Shown here: positions 18,559 through 27,550 of the stretch, one piece after another
How the letters are laid out: the number at the start of each line of letters is the position of its first letter
Position numbering within the stretch: position 1 is the first letter of the stretch
Made by a program: the position numbers and the translations under genes
Notes under the pieces: model-generated
Databases searched by the model: none
What the model saw: the letters and a program-made list of their open reading frames with translations, nothing else
What the model was told of the DNA's origin: nothing
From: Nitrosomonas sp. Nm132
Lineage (GTDB): Bacteria > Pseudomonadota > Gammaproteobacteria > Burkholderiales > Nitrosomonadaceae
Reading direction: 5' to 3'
Assembly: GCF_900100485.1 (NCBI RefSeq)
Contig: NZ_FNDH01000007.1
Coordinates: forward strand, 1 to 64,000
DNA: 64,000 nucleotides

Positions 18559-20030
18559 ATCAATGCTAACAATTCTTTAAGCTTAACAGAGAATTCACCG
18601 CCATTATCAAAAGTCACAATTTTGCATGCAAGCGGTGAATGTTGTTCATTTTGATTGAAACGAGCCATGATCTCTTCATTCGTTTCTTTTCCTTCTTTTA
18701 TTCTCAATCGATTACGTTCCAGTGCGATCTCAAGTGGAAGCCGCAAGAAAAAGCAGACATCCGCCATGGGCATGCGAGAATAGGCCCAGTGCTCAATAGA
18801 AGCGAAGAATCGTTGCAGTTTTCCACTGTTTGGGCCGGTCACAATTCTAGGGCCATCCATTTTATTTAGCTCGTTTGTTGGCCAACGATCGACAAGAACC
18901 AAATAGCCACGCCTCGCATCGCTGATAGCCTTGCGAGCCATACGAAGGCGCAACAGAGCTAATACTGTCACCGAGATAGCTTTTCTCAGTGAAGTAATGG
19001 TATGCTTTTGTGGTCTAGAATTATGCGCGCTTATCTGTTGATTGCGATTAAAGCCTTTACGCGCCGCTTCCAGCATTCTGCCTTGTGGCCGGCCAAGGGA
19101 ATATCGCTTTACAGTTAAAAAACCCGAAAAAAATTTGTGCGCTTCCTTGAGCATGGTTGATTTTCCAGCACCGTCCACACCTGAAATCGCAATGACCAAA
19201 CCGCCGGTAGGCATTATTTTCTTTCTCCGGAACAAGTACCGGTTAAATATTCGCTGAAGTAGGCTACCCAGACGTTTTGCAGGGAGGCCCCATGCTGACA
19301 TCCTCAGGAGCGGCATGACCGAAAGACGGAACCGTAACGCCGTGAAAAAGTCTGGTATAGCGATTCCTGTAGAAGTTAATCCAGATCCCCCTATATAAGC
19401 ATTGAGCCTGATGGGTCCATAATCATGAATTGAATTGAGGTGAATATTGCAGCTTAGCCATTCGTCGCGGTAGGACATAATCTCTTTGCGATACAGCAAT
19501 CTGCTCGTGATAGACCCTCCTTTGAGCAAGTGGCGAAGAGCAAACAAGTAAGCCTGTGTTTGCGAGTTTAATACCCAGACACCGTTCCTCTCTGAGCGCG
19601 TACGATTATCAATCAATAGCCGCTCAAGCGGAAGCTGATACTCTTTCAGCCAACTTTCCCCGGTTATCACCTTGAAATACACATGGATATGAAACCATTT
19701 CAGGGTGTCATCGTAGCTATATAAGTGAGTTATCCAGGGATATCTTGCAACTGGATTTTCAACGCAAAGCCAATCTTCTTGAATAGCCAGATTCAGGAAT
19801 GTTGATCGGTACTCATGGGGGATGTATAGATCGATATCACTTTCGCCACTTATAGAATACTGAAGCTCATGATTATTTTTCCAGCTAACATAAGGAATGC
19901 GCTCTACATCTAGAGTGTTAAGAAATTCAATCAGTTTTCCTTGCTTAAGCACGTTAAACCTCGGTTTGATTAGCGAAAATAGACTTCTCGATATTTTCGA
20001 GAGATTATGAGTAAATACTAGGAACGGCAA
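18534..20030 (-). CDS. Nucleotidyltransferase-fold / thymidylate-kinase-like fusion (copy A)
   Basis: Two-domain protein of unknown role. The N-terminal half has an NTase-type acid pair in SGESDIDLYIP and a conserved FHIHVYFKVITG block. The C-terminal half (from about residue 265) is thymidylate-kinase-like, with Walker A SGVDGAGKST and a DR motif LVLVDRWPTNELN. The protein at 23376 has the same order (GKTDLDMSIP; YLQLHTRLLTG; VGSDGAGKST; VLADRYPQAEV). True thymidylate kinases are about 210 aa and lack the first half, so housekeeping dTMP kinase is unlikely. The longest frame starts at TTG 20030; GTG at 19952 has GAGG six bases upstream and may be the real start. A phosphoryl- or nucleotidyl-transfer step on the polysaccharide or its precursor is my inference. 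Confidence 0.75.
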   Translation of the reverse strand: MPFLVFTHNLSKISRSLFSLIKPRFNVLKQGKLIEFLNTLDVERIPYVSWKNNHELQYSISGESDIDLYIPHEYRSTFLNLAIQEDWLCVENPVARYPWITHLYSYDDTLKWFHIHVYFKVITGESWLKEYQLPLERLLIDNRTRSERNGVWVLNSQTQAYLFALRHLLKGGSITSRLLYRKEIMSYRDEWLSCNIHLNSIHDYGPIRLNAYIGGSGLTSTGIAIPDFFTALRFRLSVMPLLRMSAWGLPAKRLGSLLQRIFNRYLFRRKKIMPTGGLVIAISGVDGAGKSTMLKEAHKFFSGFLTVKRYSLGRPQGRMLEAARKGFNRNQQISAHNSRPQKHTITSLRKAISVTVLALLRLRMARKAISDARRGYLVLVDRWPTNELNKMDGPRIVTGPNSGKLQRFFASIEHWAYSRMPMADVCFFLRLPLEIALERNRLRIKEGKETNEEIMARFNQNEQHSPLACKIVTFDNGGEFSVKLKELLALMWKEVVSH

Positions 20031-20092
20031 TCATGCTATCCCCACTTCCACTAGCGTATCGGTCCAAAAACATGAAGGAGGGTGAGTGTAAT

Positions 20093-20131
20093 AAGTGAGG
20101 GCACGTGTCAATTTATGAAATGTTCGGGTTA
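20093..20131 (-). mobile_element. MITE partial copy (one end)
   Basis: The last 39 bp of a reverse-oriented element (AAGTGAGGGCACGTGTCAAT through GTTCGGGTTA). The rest is missing. It sits in the 200-bp gap between the GT4 gene and the copy-A NTase-kinase gene. Confidence 0.75.
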
Positions 20132-20232
20132 ATTCTTTGCTGCGTCATAATTTAGGTAATTAGATGGATATACCTGTTAAGTTAACTGCCCTGCGTTTCT
20201 CCAGTGGAAATATGCTGTTAGTATCTCAAGGC

Positions 20233-21387
20233 TCAAGCCATTGGATCCTGGTACGTATTTCGATAAGTTTGTACATATTTCTCAACTGTGGCGTTTAGAT
20301 CGAATTCTTTGCGTGCTAATTTCTTAATTCGGTCACGCATTTCGCGCTGTACGCTATCCGAATGGTTCAGGAAACTCTCAATACCTCGAACCCAAGCAGC
20401 TAGATCAGTCAAGGGAAAAAGAGGAATATGAAGCACATCAGCAATTTCTTGGCGCTGAATGATATCTGACATAATGGGCCAGCATCCTAATGCAACCGCC
20501 TCAAGATCTGCAACACTTAACCCCTCCCATTTAGATGCAGCAATGTAAAAGGTATTTTCAGCTAGTGACTTGAATACCTCATCTCGCGGCCTTCTTCCGC
20601 GAAGTTCTATACGGTCAGCTATTCTTAATCGATCAATTTCCCTTTCGATCTCTTCCCGTTCCGGGCCATCACCAAACCAAATCAGGCGATCAATGACTTG
20701 TGTTTCTTTCAACAAACGAAGGATGAAAAAGCAATTTTTTTGAGGTACCATGCGAGCAACGACGACCGCGGTCACGGTTGTAGCGTGTTTGCAACCATTA
20801 ATATTTTCAGATAGGGGAATTGGGTCCAGATCGTATAGCGACAACTTATATGGCCTTATTCCATTAGGGATAGATCCCATTCGACCATTTCTTACTAGAT
20901 ATTGATGCACACCTGCCGGAATAGTCTGCGCAATGGAACGACCACAAGCGATATAGTACGCCGATAATCGCGCAAGAATCCTTAAGCCAATCTTTTGATG
21001 GAACCGGAAATAGCGCCAGTCATTATGCTGAGTGGTAATCACGCGAAGTTTTGGGCAAAATAACTTAGCAATCAGCGCAATGGGGGCCAGAGTCGGATTG
21101 TGCACATGTAAGTTAAGTACCATGTTACGGCGTCTGAGCGAGTAATAGATGCGTAAAACCAACCCTAAACCACTCACAGGATTTGCATTGACAAAGCGCC
21201 GCACTGAATCTGCACAGGTCGCTTTTTGAAAATTTGCGAAAGGTTTTTTGAAATTAATTTCAACAACAGGATACATCAACCCCGGCGAGATTTTTCTGCC
21301 CGTATCATACAGATCATTCCATGGCATTGAAGTGGGGCCTACCGCTCTGACTAAATGAAGAACGCGTACTCGCGAACAATATTCCAT
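20233..21387 (-). CDS. Glycosyltransferase family 4
   Basis: A second GT-B transferase of the locus. VRVLHLVRAVGPTSMPWNDL opens the N-terminal domain; the donor-binding half has VVARMVPQKNCFFILRLL, LIWFGDGPEREEIE and AASKWEGLSVADLEAVALG, containing the acidic motif of GT4. I chose the ATG at 21387 with AAAGGG upstream; a TTG at 21411 would add eight residues. It follows the polymerase gene after 117 bp. Sugar specificity is unknown. Confidence 0.88.
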   Translation of the reverse strand: MEYCSRVRVLHLVRAVGPTSMPWNDLYDTGRKISPGLMYPVVEINFKKPFANFQKATCADSVRRFVNANPVSGLGLVLRIYYSLRRRNMVLNLHVHNPTLAPIALIAKLFCPKLRVITTQHNDWRYFRFHQKIGLRILARLSAYYIACGRSIAQTIPAGVHQYLVRNGRMGSIPNGIRPYKLSLYDLDPIPLSENINGCKHATTVTAVVVARMVPQKNCFFILRLLKETQVIDRLIWFGDGPEREEIEREIDRLRIADRIELRGRRPRDEVFKSLAENTFYIAASKWEGLSVADLEAVALGCWPIMSDIIQRQEIADVLHIPLFPLTDLAAWVRGIESFLNHSDSVQREMRDRIKKLARKEFDLNATVEKYVQTYRNTYQDPMA

Positions 21388-21503
21388 GCTATTAAACCCT
21401 TTATGCCTCAACTAACAGTGAGATTCTGCAATAAATTTTACAGCTCCGTCTACTCGGCTGCTAACAACGCCATGTCATAAAAAAACAAAAGACTATCCTT
21501 CTA

Positions 21504-22802
21504 TCATTTCTGATTAGCCATGTAAAATCGTTCTAAGTATTGACGATTATTCATTTTTGATATCTGCTGCTTTTGCCATGCTTGCCTCTCATGAAAAATC
21601 ATCCCGATCAATAGATAAATAGGCAAAGTCAGCCATAACTGGTAGGAATGCGCCCGCATGCTTATCGCCAAGGCGAGAGTACAGGCCGTAACTAATATGA
21701 ACATCCTCTGTTTTCCACTTACCGACAAACTTGCAAACAAGATCGCGAATAGCCAGCCTAGGAGCCCCACAATTGCGATAATTCCACCTTCTGCCCACAG
21801 CAGAACATAGACATTGTGAGGCTGAGAAGAGAGGCCAGTTGACACCTCGGTGGTAAAAACGCCGTCAGCCCCAGCCGCTCCTGCACCTACCCCAATAATT
21901 GGATTATTCATTACGTATAGCCATACAACCCGTATTGCTTCACTCCGTTCATGATAGGTGCCCGCTTCTTCCACGCTCCCTGAATTAATCCAATCAAACC
22001 TCTTTAAGACAGGAATATCGTATGTTTCGCTAATATGAGTTATATTTAATAAAAATAAATAGCCACAAGCAGCCATCATAACTAATATCAGTTTAAGCTT
22101 TAATCCTCTGATAAAAGCTAACAGCCCAAAAACGGCAACAATATATAAAATGACTCCTGAGTTAGAGCCAGTGAGGGTTATTACATAAAATGGAATCACT
22201 AGCAGCAGATAATATAAACCACTCAATTGCTTGACGGAGATTCTGTATATGAGCAATATGGACAGCAAGACCATGTGCGGTGCGAGCCCATTCGCCCCAC
22301 TAAACATTTGTAATCGTCCATTTCTCCATATCAATAAATTTTGAATTCCAAAATCGTAGGCATACAAATAAATAATAATAGATAAAAATGCGAGAACAAA
22401 GCCACCAACAATATACGACGTCAATAGCAGATCTAATTCTCTCTTATTTAAAGAAGCTATAAATAGGTAGGCAATATAAAACGAAAAAAAGTATTGTATG
22501 GCTATTGGAAAAATCCTTATGGCCCACTCGCTTGAGGAAATGATCGTAGAGATCATCAACCCCATGATCATCAACACAACTGATATAAGCAATATATTTG
22601 AAAACAGACGATTCCTAAGTCTTAATGTAATCTTCCTTTGCGATATACAAACGATGACGAAATAAACAGTCATAAAAAATGCCGCCATGCCGACTGCTCC
22701 AATCCCCATGTAACTCTGAAATAATCCAGTAGTAAATCCTGTCAGGAATATTAATACCGAGAGAATGGTTGAGCGCTTGTCTTGCGTATTAGCAAAATCC
22801 AT
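21504..22802 (-). CDS. O-antigen ligase/polymerase family protein (Wzy-like)
   Basis: Polytopic inner-membrane protein with about ten to twelve hydrophobic segments. The large periplasmic loop contains the family motif NPIIGVGAGAAG and SSQPHNVYVLLWAEGG, as in the Wzy_C/O-antigen ligase family. In this context it most likely polymerises repeat units flipped by the protein at 24923. The ATG at 22802 shares bases with the TGA of the preceding gene; a TTG one codon earlier is also possible. Position between the P-loop gene and GT4 supports a role in the same operon. Confidence 0.88.
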   Translation of the reverse strand: MDFANTQDKRSTILSVLIFLTGFTTGLFQSYMGIGAVGMAAFFMTVYFVIVCISQRKITLRLRNRLFSNILLISVVLMIMGLMISTIISSSEWAIRIFPIAIQYFFSFYIAYLFIASLNKRELDLLLTSYIVGGFVLAFLSIIIYLYAYDFGIQNLLIWRNGRLQMFSGANGLAPHMVLLSILLIYRISVKQLSGLYYLLLVIPFYVITLTGSNSGVILYIVAVFGLLAFIRGLKLKLILVMMAACGYLFLLNITHISETYDIPVLKRFDWINSGSVEEAGTYHERSEAIRVVWLYVMNNPIIGVGAGAAGADGVFTTEVSTGLSSQPHNVYVLLWAEGGIIAIVGLLGWLFAILFASLSVSGKQRMFILVTACTLALAISMRAHSYQLWLTLPIYLLIGMIFHERQAWQKQQISKMNNRQYLERFYMANQK

Positions 22803-23389
22803 CAAAGCGTTCCTCTTTCTTGAAAAAGAATTTCAAACGCCAGGTAATTCTTTTCTACATACTTTTCCGGTAAATTACCCGCGCATTGCTGCATGTGTTT
22901 TGCCGAGTTTTTTACTCGTTGGATTAGCTCGTCAGAACCAACAGAAAGTGTGACCAGTCTTTCTGGCCGCCACGGCGCGCCTAAGCAGAGCCGTTTCCAT
23001 TTCAGGGCGCGCTCTTGCGATAGGCACTGATCGGCGAGCGCACTGAGTATATGTTGCTGCAATCCTTGATCGATTACCCATCGCTGTGAGCTTGCTGCCA
23101 ATGCGCGTGCTTTTATCAATAACGCCAACATGATGCATGACCGCCGTAACTGGCCTGTTTCACGAAAGAAAAGAGCAGCCATTGCCAAATCATGGGGGAG
23201 CCCTATAGTCAGCCGTAACCACATGAATAAACCTTCTGTAGGCAAGCCAAACCTATTCAACCGCACAGAAACATTCTTGCCAGTAATGCTGCGGCGACCA
23301 GGGGCAAGTGTGTGATCGCTGGCAAGTAACTCAAGCGCAGCAGTCGTCTTGCCACTGCCAGGTGGTCCTACAAATTCAAGGTATGACAC
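22802..23389 (-). CDS. P-loop kinase-like protein of the exopolysaccharide locus (copy B)
   Basis: Short P-loop protein (195 aa) paralogous to the one at 17815. It begins SYLEFVGPPGSGKTTAALEL (Walker A) and carries the DQGL-x-Q block in WVIDQGLQQHILSAL. The GTG at 23389 has GGAGGG seven bases upstream and overlaps the upstream gene by 14 bp; a GTG at 23410 is less good. It always follows an NTase-kinase gene in this window, so the two products probably act together. No family with known function comes to mind. Confidence 0.7.
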   Translation of the reverse strand: MSYLEFVGPPGSGKTTAALELLASDHTLAPGRRSITGKNVSVRLNRFGLPTEGLFMWLRLTIGLPHDLAMAALFFRETGQLRRSCIMLALLIKARALAASSQRWVIDQGLQQHILSALADQCLSQERALKWKRLCLGAPWRPERLVTLSVGSDELIQRVKNSAKHMQQCAGNLPEKYVEKNYLAFEILFQERGTL

Positions 23390-24926
23390 GTTTTCCCTCC
23401 GCCGTTGCACGGATCACTGACCAGACATGGCGCCGCACTTCAAGCAAAACCTCATTGAGCGGTTTTGCGGCGTCAATCTCGACTATCGGCGCGCCACCAA
23501 ACTTGATATTTCGTGTTAGCTCAACCTTTGCTGCAATTGCGTCTGGATCATGATCGGGTTTGCGCTCAAGCGCTACTTCCACTGGGGCGATCAGCTTGAT
23601 CACCAAATCGGGTTGGGTGCTCATTAGTTTTTTGTACACGCTGTGTTCGTAGCTCTGCAATAAGCGACCCAATACCCCCAGATCTTCGATATCGAGCCGC
23701 GAGGGTCCATCGTATGTGCCTGTTACTTCTGCTTGCGGGTAACGGTCTGCCAGTACGATGGTACCGTTTTGTGACAGACGTAGTGCCTTACGTTGAAAGT
23801 GCAAACGCAAGCGCGCCATGATCGCCCATTTGACCGCCTGAAGCCAGAGAGGAAATGACGATCGTGAACGAGGTGTTGATGATGATCTATTCGGGCGATT
23901 CACTGGTTTGTCTGTCTTTCGGTTGGGTTTCAAACGCAAAACTGCATTGCGTAGGTGCCGAAACCACATGTGATTGGTGCCGAAATACACTGTTGTGGCA
24001 TCGGCTTTCCATGACAGAAATTTCAGGAGATCGGCTGTGACGGTGCTTTTTCCTGCCCCATCGCTGCCCACCAACGCAATAATGGGTGCATGATGGCCAA
24101 TAACATGCTTTCCTGAAATAGTCGTGCCATCCAGCCACGCTCGCAAGGTATGCAGGTATTTAGTAAGCCGCATCGTGATGAATTTCACACTCTGGCCGAG
24201 TCCACTCCCACGCCGGTAGGGAGCCAAAGAAGCTGAAATTTCTGCTGTCAATCGACGAAATGGCCCATCTGACCAGAGAATCTCATCTTTAAAATCTGGT
24301 TTCATTATCTTCCAGTGTTCCCTGCCCCAGAGCCTGATACCCCATTGCTCAATTTCTTCCTCACTGCATTGATTGAGTAACCAAGTCATCTCCATGCGCG
24401 ATTCTTGTGTTACAGGAACACTTCCCTGTAGATTGAGAATCCTGCCGCGAAGATTTTGTGATTTGATCGCTTCGCGCGTTAACAGCAAATGCGCTTCAAA
24501 TGCTTTGGGCGGAATATTGATTCCTGTCTCAGGATCGGGTGTAATTTCGGCATTCATCAATTCCAGCCAAGGAAGATCTTGCTCCTTGATGGCTTTTGCG
24601 CCTGTCAAAAGACGCGTATGCAACTGTAGATAGAGCATTATGCCGGTAACAGGGTCTACGGCTAGCCAATCAGTCACACCTGCATAGCGTTGCCAGGGAC
24701 GAGAGCGAAATTCAACAAAACCAAGATCCTTCAGCAAGACCCGTAGCCTGGATTCCTGCTCGGGAGGAATGGACATATCAAGGTCAGTCTTTCCCTGAAC
24801 AGACAGGTCAAGCCGCTGGTTACTTTTCCAATGACATAGAAGCAAGCCGGCGTTCTGGGCCTCCTTGGCCAATCGGCTGGCCAGCCCTTCAATACCCGGA
24901 GTTTGGGCTGGCGTTAAAACTGTCAA
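23376..24926 (-). CDS. Nucleotidyltransferase-fold / thymidylate-kinase-like fusion (copy B)
   Basis: A 516-residue paralogue of the protein at 18534. The N-terminal domain has CHWKSNQRLDLSVQGKTDLD (NTase acid pair) and LYLQLHTRLLTGAKAIKEQD; the C-terminal domain from about residue 285 has LVGSDGAGKSTVTADLL (Walker A) and TIVLADRYPQAEVTGTYDGP (DR motif). The linker region is rich in Arg, Pro and Ser. TTG start with GAAGGGG upstream; TTGA overlaps the stop of the flippase gene. The sequence is well diverged from copy A, so the duplication is old or the two were acquired separately. Role unknown; coupling to flippase and polymerase points to modification of the exported polymer. Confidence 0.75.
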   Translation of the reverse strand: MTVLTPAQTPGIEGLASRLAKEAQNAGLLLCHWKSNQRLDLSVQGKTDLDMSIPPEQESRLRVLLKDLGFVEFRSRPWQRYAGVTDWLAVDPVTGIMLYLQLHTRLLTGAKAIKEQDLPWLELMNAEITPDPETGINIPPKAFEAHLLLTREAIKSQNLRGRILNLQGSVPVTQESRMEMTWLLNQCSEEEIEQWGIRLWGREHWKIMKPDFKDEILWSDGPFRRLTAEISASLAPYRRGSGLGQSVKFITMRLTKYLHTLRAWLDGTTISGKHVIGHHAPIIALVGSDGAGKSTVTADLLKFLSWKADATTVYFGTNHMWFRHLRNAVLRLKPNRKTDKPVNRPNRSSSTPRSRSSFPLWLQAVKWAIMARLRLHFQRKALRLSQNGTIVLADRYPQAEVTGTYDGPSRLDIEDLGVLGRLLQSYEHSVYKKLMSTQPDLVIKLIAPVEVALERKPDHDPDAIAAKVELTRNIKFGGAPIVEIDAAKPLNEVLLEVRRHVWSVIRATAEGKRVIP

Positions 24927-26413
24927 TTTAGATTCCCCTTCTGTTTTGATGAAAATCGTTTTCCAAGGAGTGATCTCAAAAGCTCTCCTTCTTCAGCAAA
25001 AATAGCGGGGCGCACTAACCAGATCATTCCATAAAGTAGCAATACACTACCTGATACAACGACCAATCTAACGATTTCATTTAGTGCTGCTGCACGCAGC
25101 AATACGAGCCCAATGGCGGCTACACCCACCACAACCAAAGCAATAACCAGATGGCGCAGCAAGACCTCTCCGAGTGCTCTTAATGATAAGCCGCTGAGTG
25201 AGGAAACCAGCATGAATACCACCATGAAATTGAGGGTTACCGCAACAGCAACCCCTGCGGCGACACCTTCAAGCCCCAAAAAATGCCCTAAATAGGCACC
25301 AAGAGAGACCATTCCCATATACAGCCATTGGGTCCAGGCAAGGCGGTAAACCGCCCCGCGGGCACGCACTAATGCTTCACAAAGCTTATGGCCAACTCGA
25401 AAAACGATGCAAGCTGCAAGTATCTGAAACGGTATAATTACGGCAATCCATTGTGAACCAAGTAAAACATGGACAATTTCAGGCGCCAGCAAGGCGAGCA
25501 GCATGCTAAACGGCAGACCCAGCATTGCAACCATTCCCATCGAACGTAGAAAAGCCCGTGCCAGACGATCCGCTTCCGATTGCATACGAGACATAATCGG
25601 GAACATCACCTTTAACAACCCTACCCCCAACAATTTGGTCGGCATGGTCACAACCTGGAAGGCACGACCATATAGCCCTAATGCTTCGGCACCCAGAAAT
25701 CGGCCTACGATCAGGTTATCAACCTGATAAGCGCCAGTGCGTCCGATTTCAGCGAGTGCATGCCCGCCGCCAAACCTCAGCAAGTCGCGATAAGCCGTTC
25801 GGTTTGCCCTGATGCCAAGGATAGGGGGGCGTATTGCCATCATGATCATGGCTCTTATCACGCCTTGCCCCAGAATACCGCCGACCAAGGCCCATACGCC
25901 GTAACCCATCAAGGCGAGCATAATAGCAACACCCCCATAGCCAATTCCGTAGCTAGCCACCTGTTCCATAGCCAGAATGCGAAATTTAAGATCGCGCTGA
26001 ATGCGGGCCTCCGACACCTGCTGCAATCCTGTGAGCGGCAACAAAAGAGCCATGATGGCTATCGGCTCGGCAAGTTGCTCGATCTGGAAAAGTGTTTCTA
26101 CCAGGCTAGCTCCCAGATAGACTGCCAACCCGGCAAAAAGACCGAGCCCTAGCGACAGATGAAAACCGGCTACCAGGTGATCCCTCGTTAACTCCGGAAT
26201 TTGTACTAATGCCTGTGCGACGCCGAGTTTTCCAAATATACCCAAAAAGGTAATGGCTACAACTGCTGCACCAACAACACCGAATTCTGCGGGGGTCAGC
26301 AGTCGAGCAAGAATCATCAGCACACCTAGCTTCAGGATGGTTTGCCCACCTGTGCCGGCAAGGGTCCACACGATTCCAGCAGTCGCCCGTTCTGTTAAGG
26401 ATGATTTCTTCAT
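24923..26413 (-). CDS. Polysaccharide flippase (Wzx/PST type, MOP superfamily)
   Basis: Inner-membrane exporter that flips lipid-linked repeat units to the periplasm. The 496 residues are mostly hydrophobic, with about fourteen predicted helices. The N-terminus TERATAGIVWTLAGTGGQTI and LARLLTPAEFGVVGAAVV are characteristic of the polysaccharide-synthesis (MVIN-like, WzxC/AmsL) family. ATG at 26413 is preceded by only a weak ribosome site. It opens the tightly overlapped part of the operon; 128 bp separate it from the epimerase gene upstream. Confidence 0.9.
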   Translation of the reverse strand: MKKSSLTERATAGIVWTLAGTGGQTILKLGVLMILARLLTPAEFGVVGAAVVAITFLGIFGKLGVAQALVQIPELTRDHLVAGFHLSLGLGLFAGLAVYLGASLVETLFQIEQLAEPIAIMALLLPLTGLQQVSEARIQRDLKFRILAMEQVASYGIGYGGVAIMLALMGYGVWALVGGILGQGVIRAMIMMAIRPPILGIRANRTAYRDLLRFGGGHALAEIGRTGAYQVDNLIVGRFLGAEALGLYGRAFQVVTMPTKLLGVGLLKVMFPIMSRMQSEADRLARAFLRSMGMVAMLGLPFSMLLALLAPEIVHVLLGSQWIAVIIPFQILAACIVFRVGHKLCEALVRARGAVYRLAWTQWLYMGMVSLGAYLGHFLGLEGVAAGVAVAVTLNFMVVFMLVSSLSGLSLRALGEVLLRHLVIALVVVGVAAIGLVLLRAAALNEIVRLVVVSGSVLLLYGMIWLVRPAIFAEEGELLRSLLGKRFSSKQKGNLN

Positions 26414-26541
26414 CTTGGCAGGACGGCTAAAATTTTCTTTTCATTTTATTATTATGCCTCTATTCATTTCTCAGTAATAACATTAAATAAGGCACAATCT
26501 ATCGAAAGAGGTAACTACGCGATCGCAAAGTTACTACGCCA

Positions 26542-27546
26542 TCATGACATGTATTTCTTGTACCATTCAATCCAGCGTTCGATTCCATATTCCAGTGATG
26601 TTTTGGGTTCATAGCCCACATCGCGCTTCAAATCCTCTACATCGGCACAGGTTGCCACGACGTCACCCTTTTGCATGGGCAGGTAATTCTTCCGCGCTTC
26701 TTGGCCAAGGGCCTTTTCTATGGTCTGGATGAAAGTCATCAGCTCCACTGGCTGGTGGTTGCCAATGTTATAAATGCGGTAGGGAGCGTAGCTGGTACCA
26801 GGGTCGGGGGCGCCGGTAAAGAAGTCCGGGTTGGAAGTGGCGGTACGATCAAGCACGCGTACCGTGCCTTGGGCAATGTCATCAATGTAGGTGAAGTCAC
26901 GCTGCATCCTGCCGTGGTTGAATACGTCAATGGAGCGGCCTTCGAGGATTGCGCTGGTGAACAGCCAGGGAGACATATCCGGTCGGCCCCACGGACCATA
27001 GACGGTAAAATAACGCAGACCGGTAGTCGGCAGACCGTAGAGATGACTGTAGGTATGTGCCATCAGTTCATTGGCTTTCTTGCTGGCAGCGTAGAGGCTG
27101 ACAGGGTGGTCGACGTTGTCATGCACCGAAAACGGCCTGTGAGTATTGGCGCCATAGACGCTGGAACTGCTGGCGTAGACGAGATGCTCGACGTCATTGT
27201 GACGACAGCCTTCCAGCAGATTGCCAAAGCCGACCAGATTAGTCTGAATATAGGCGTGTGGGTTCTTTAAGGAGTAGCGCACACCAGCTTGAGCAGCAAG
27301 ATTAATAACGCGGGAGGGCTTTTCTTTGGCGAACAGATCTTCAATGGTTTGCCTGTCGGCTATATCGCCTTGGATGAATTTAAAGTTAGGGTAGGGTGTT
27401 AGCTGGGCTAGTCGTGCGTGCTTGAGGCATGGGTCGTAGTAGTCGTTAAGGTTGTCGATGCCGACAACTTTTTCACCCCGTTTAAGGAGGATCTGAGCAA
27501 TATGCATACCAATGAAACCAGCAGCGCCAGTTACCAATACTTTCAT
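26542..27546 (-). CDS. UDP-glucuronate 4-epimerase-like NAD-dependent epimerase
   Basis: An extended SDR of 334 aa, normally converting UDP-glucuronate to UDP-galacturonate. MKVLVTGAAGFIGMHIAQIL is the NAD-binding motif; YASSSSVYG and YAASKKANE hold the catalytic Ser/Thr and Tyr-x3-Lys, and GLRYFTVYGPWGRPDM is diagnostic of this subgroup. The start at 27546 has AGGA upstream and lies 4 nt after the ugd stop; the longer open frame to 27627 overlaps ugd and is not likely used. Its neighbour ugd makes the UDP-glucuronate substrate, so the polymer probably contains a uronic acid. Confidence 0.92.
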   Translation of the reverse strand: MKVLVTGAAGFIGMHIAQILLKRGEKVVGIDNLNDYYDPCLKHARLAQLTPYPNFKFIQGDIADRQTIEDLFAKEKPSRVINLAAQAGVRYSLKNPHAYIQTNLVGFGNLLEGCRHNDVEHLVYASSSSVYGANTHRPFSVHDNVDHPVSLYAASKKANELMAHTYSHLYGLPTTGLRYFTVYGPWGRPDMSPWLFTSAILEGRSIDVFNHGRMQRDFTYIDDIAQGTVRVLDRTATSNPDFFTGAPDPGTSYAPYRIYNIGNHQPVELMTFIQTIEKALGQEARKNYLPMQKGDVVATCADVEDLKRDVGYEPKTSLEYGIERWIEWYKKYMS

Positions 27547-27550
27547 GGCT

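Noticed and set aside
18534-24926. Thymidylate kinase (tmk) as the name for the two fusion genes
   Set aside because: Proteins are about 500 aa with an extra NTase-like half, duplicated and inside a polysaccharide operon; not a housekeeping enzyme.
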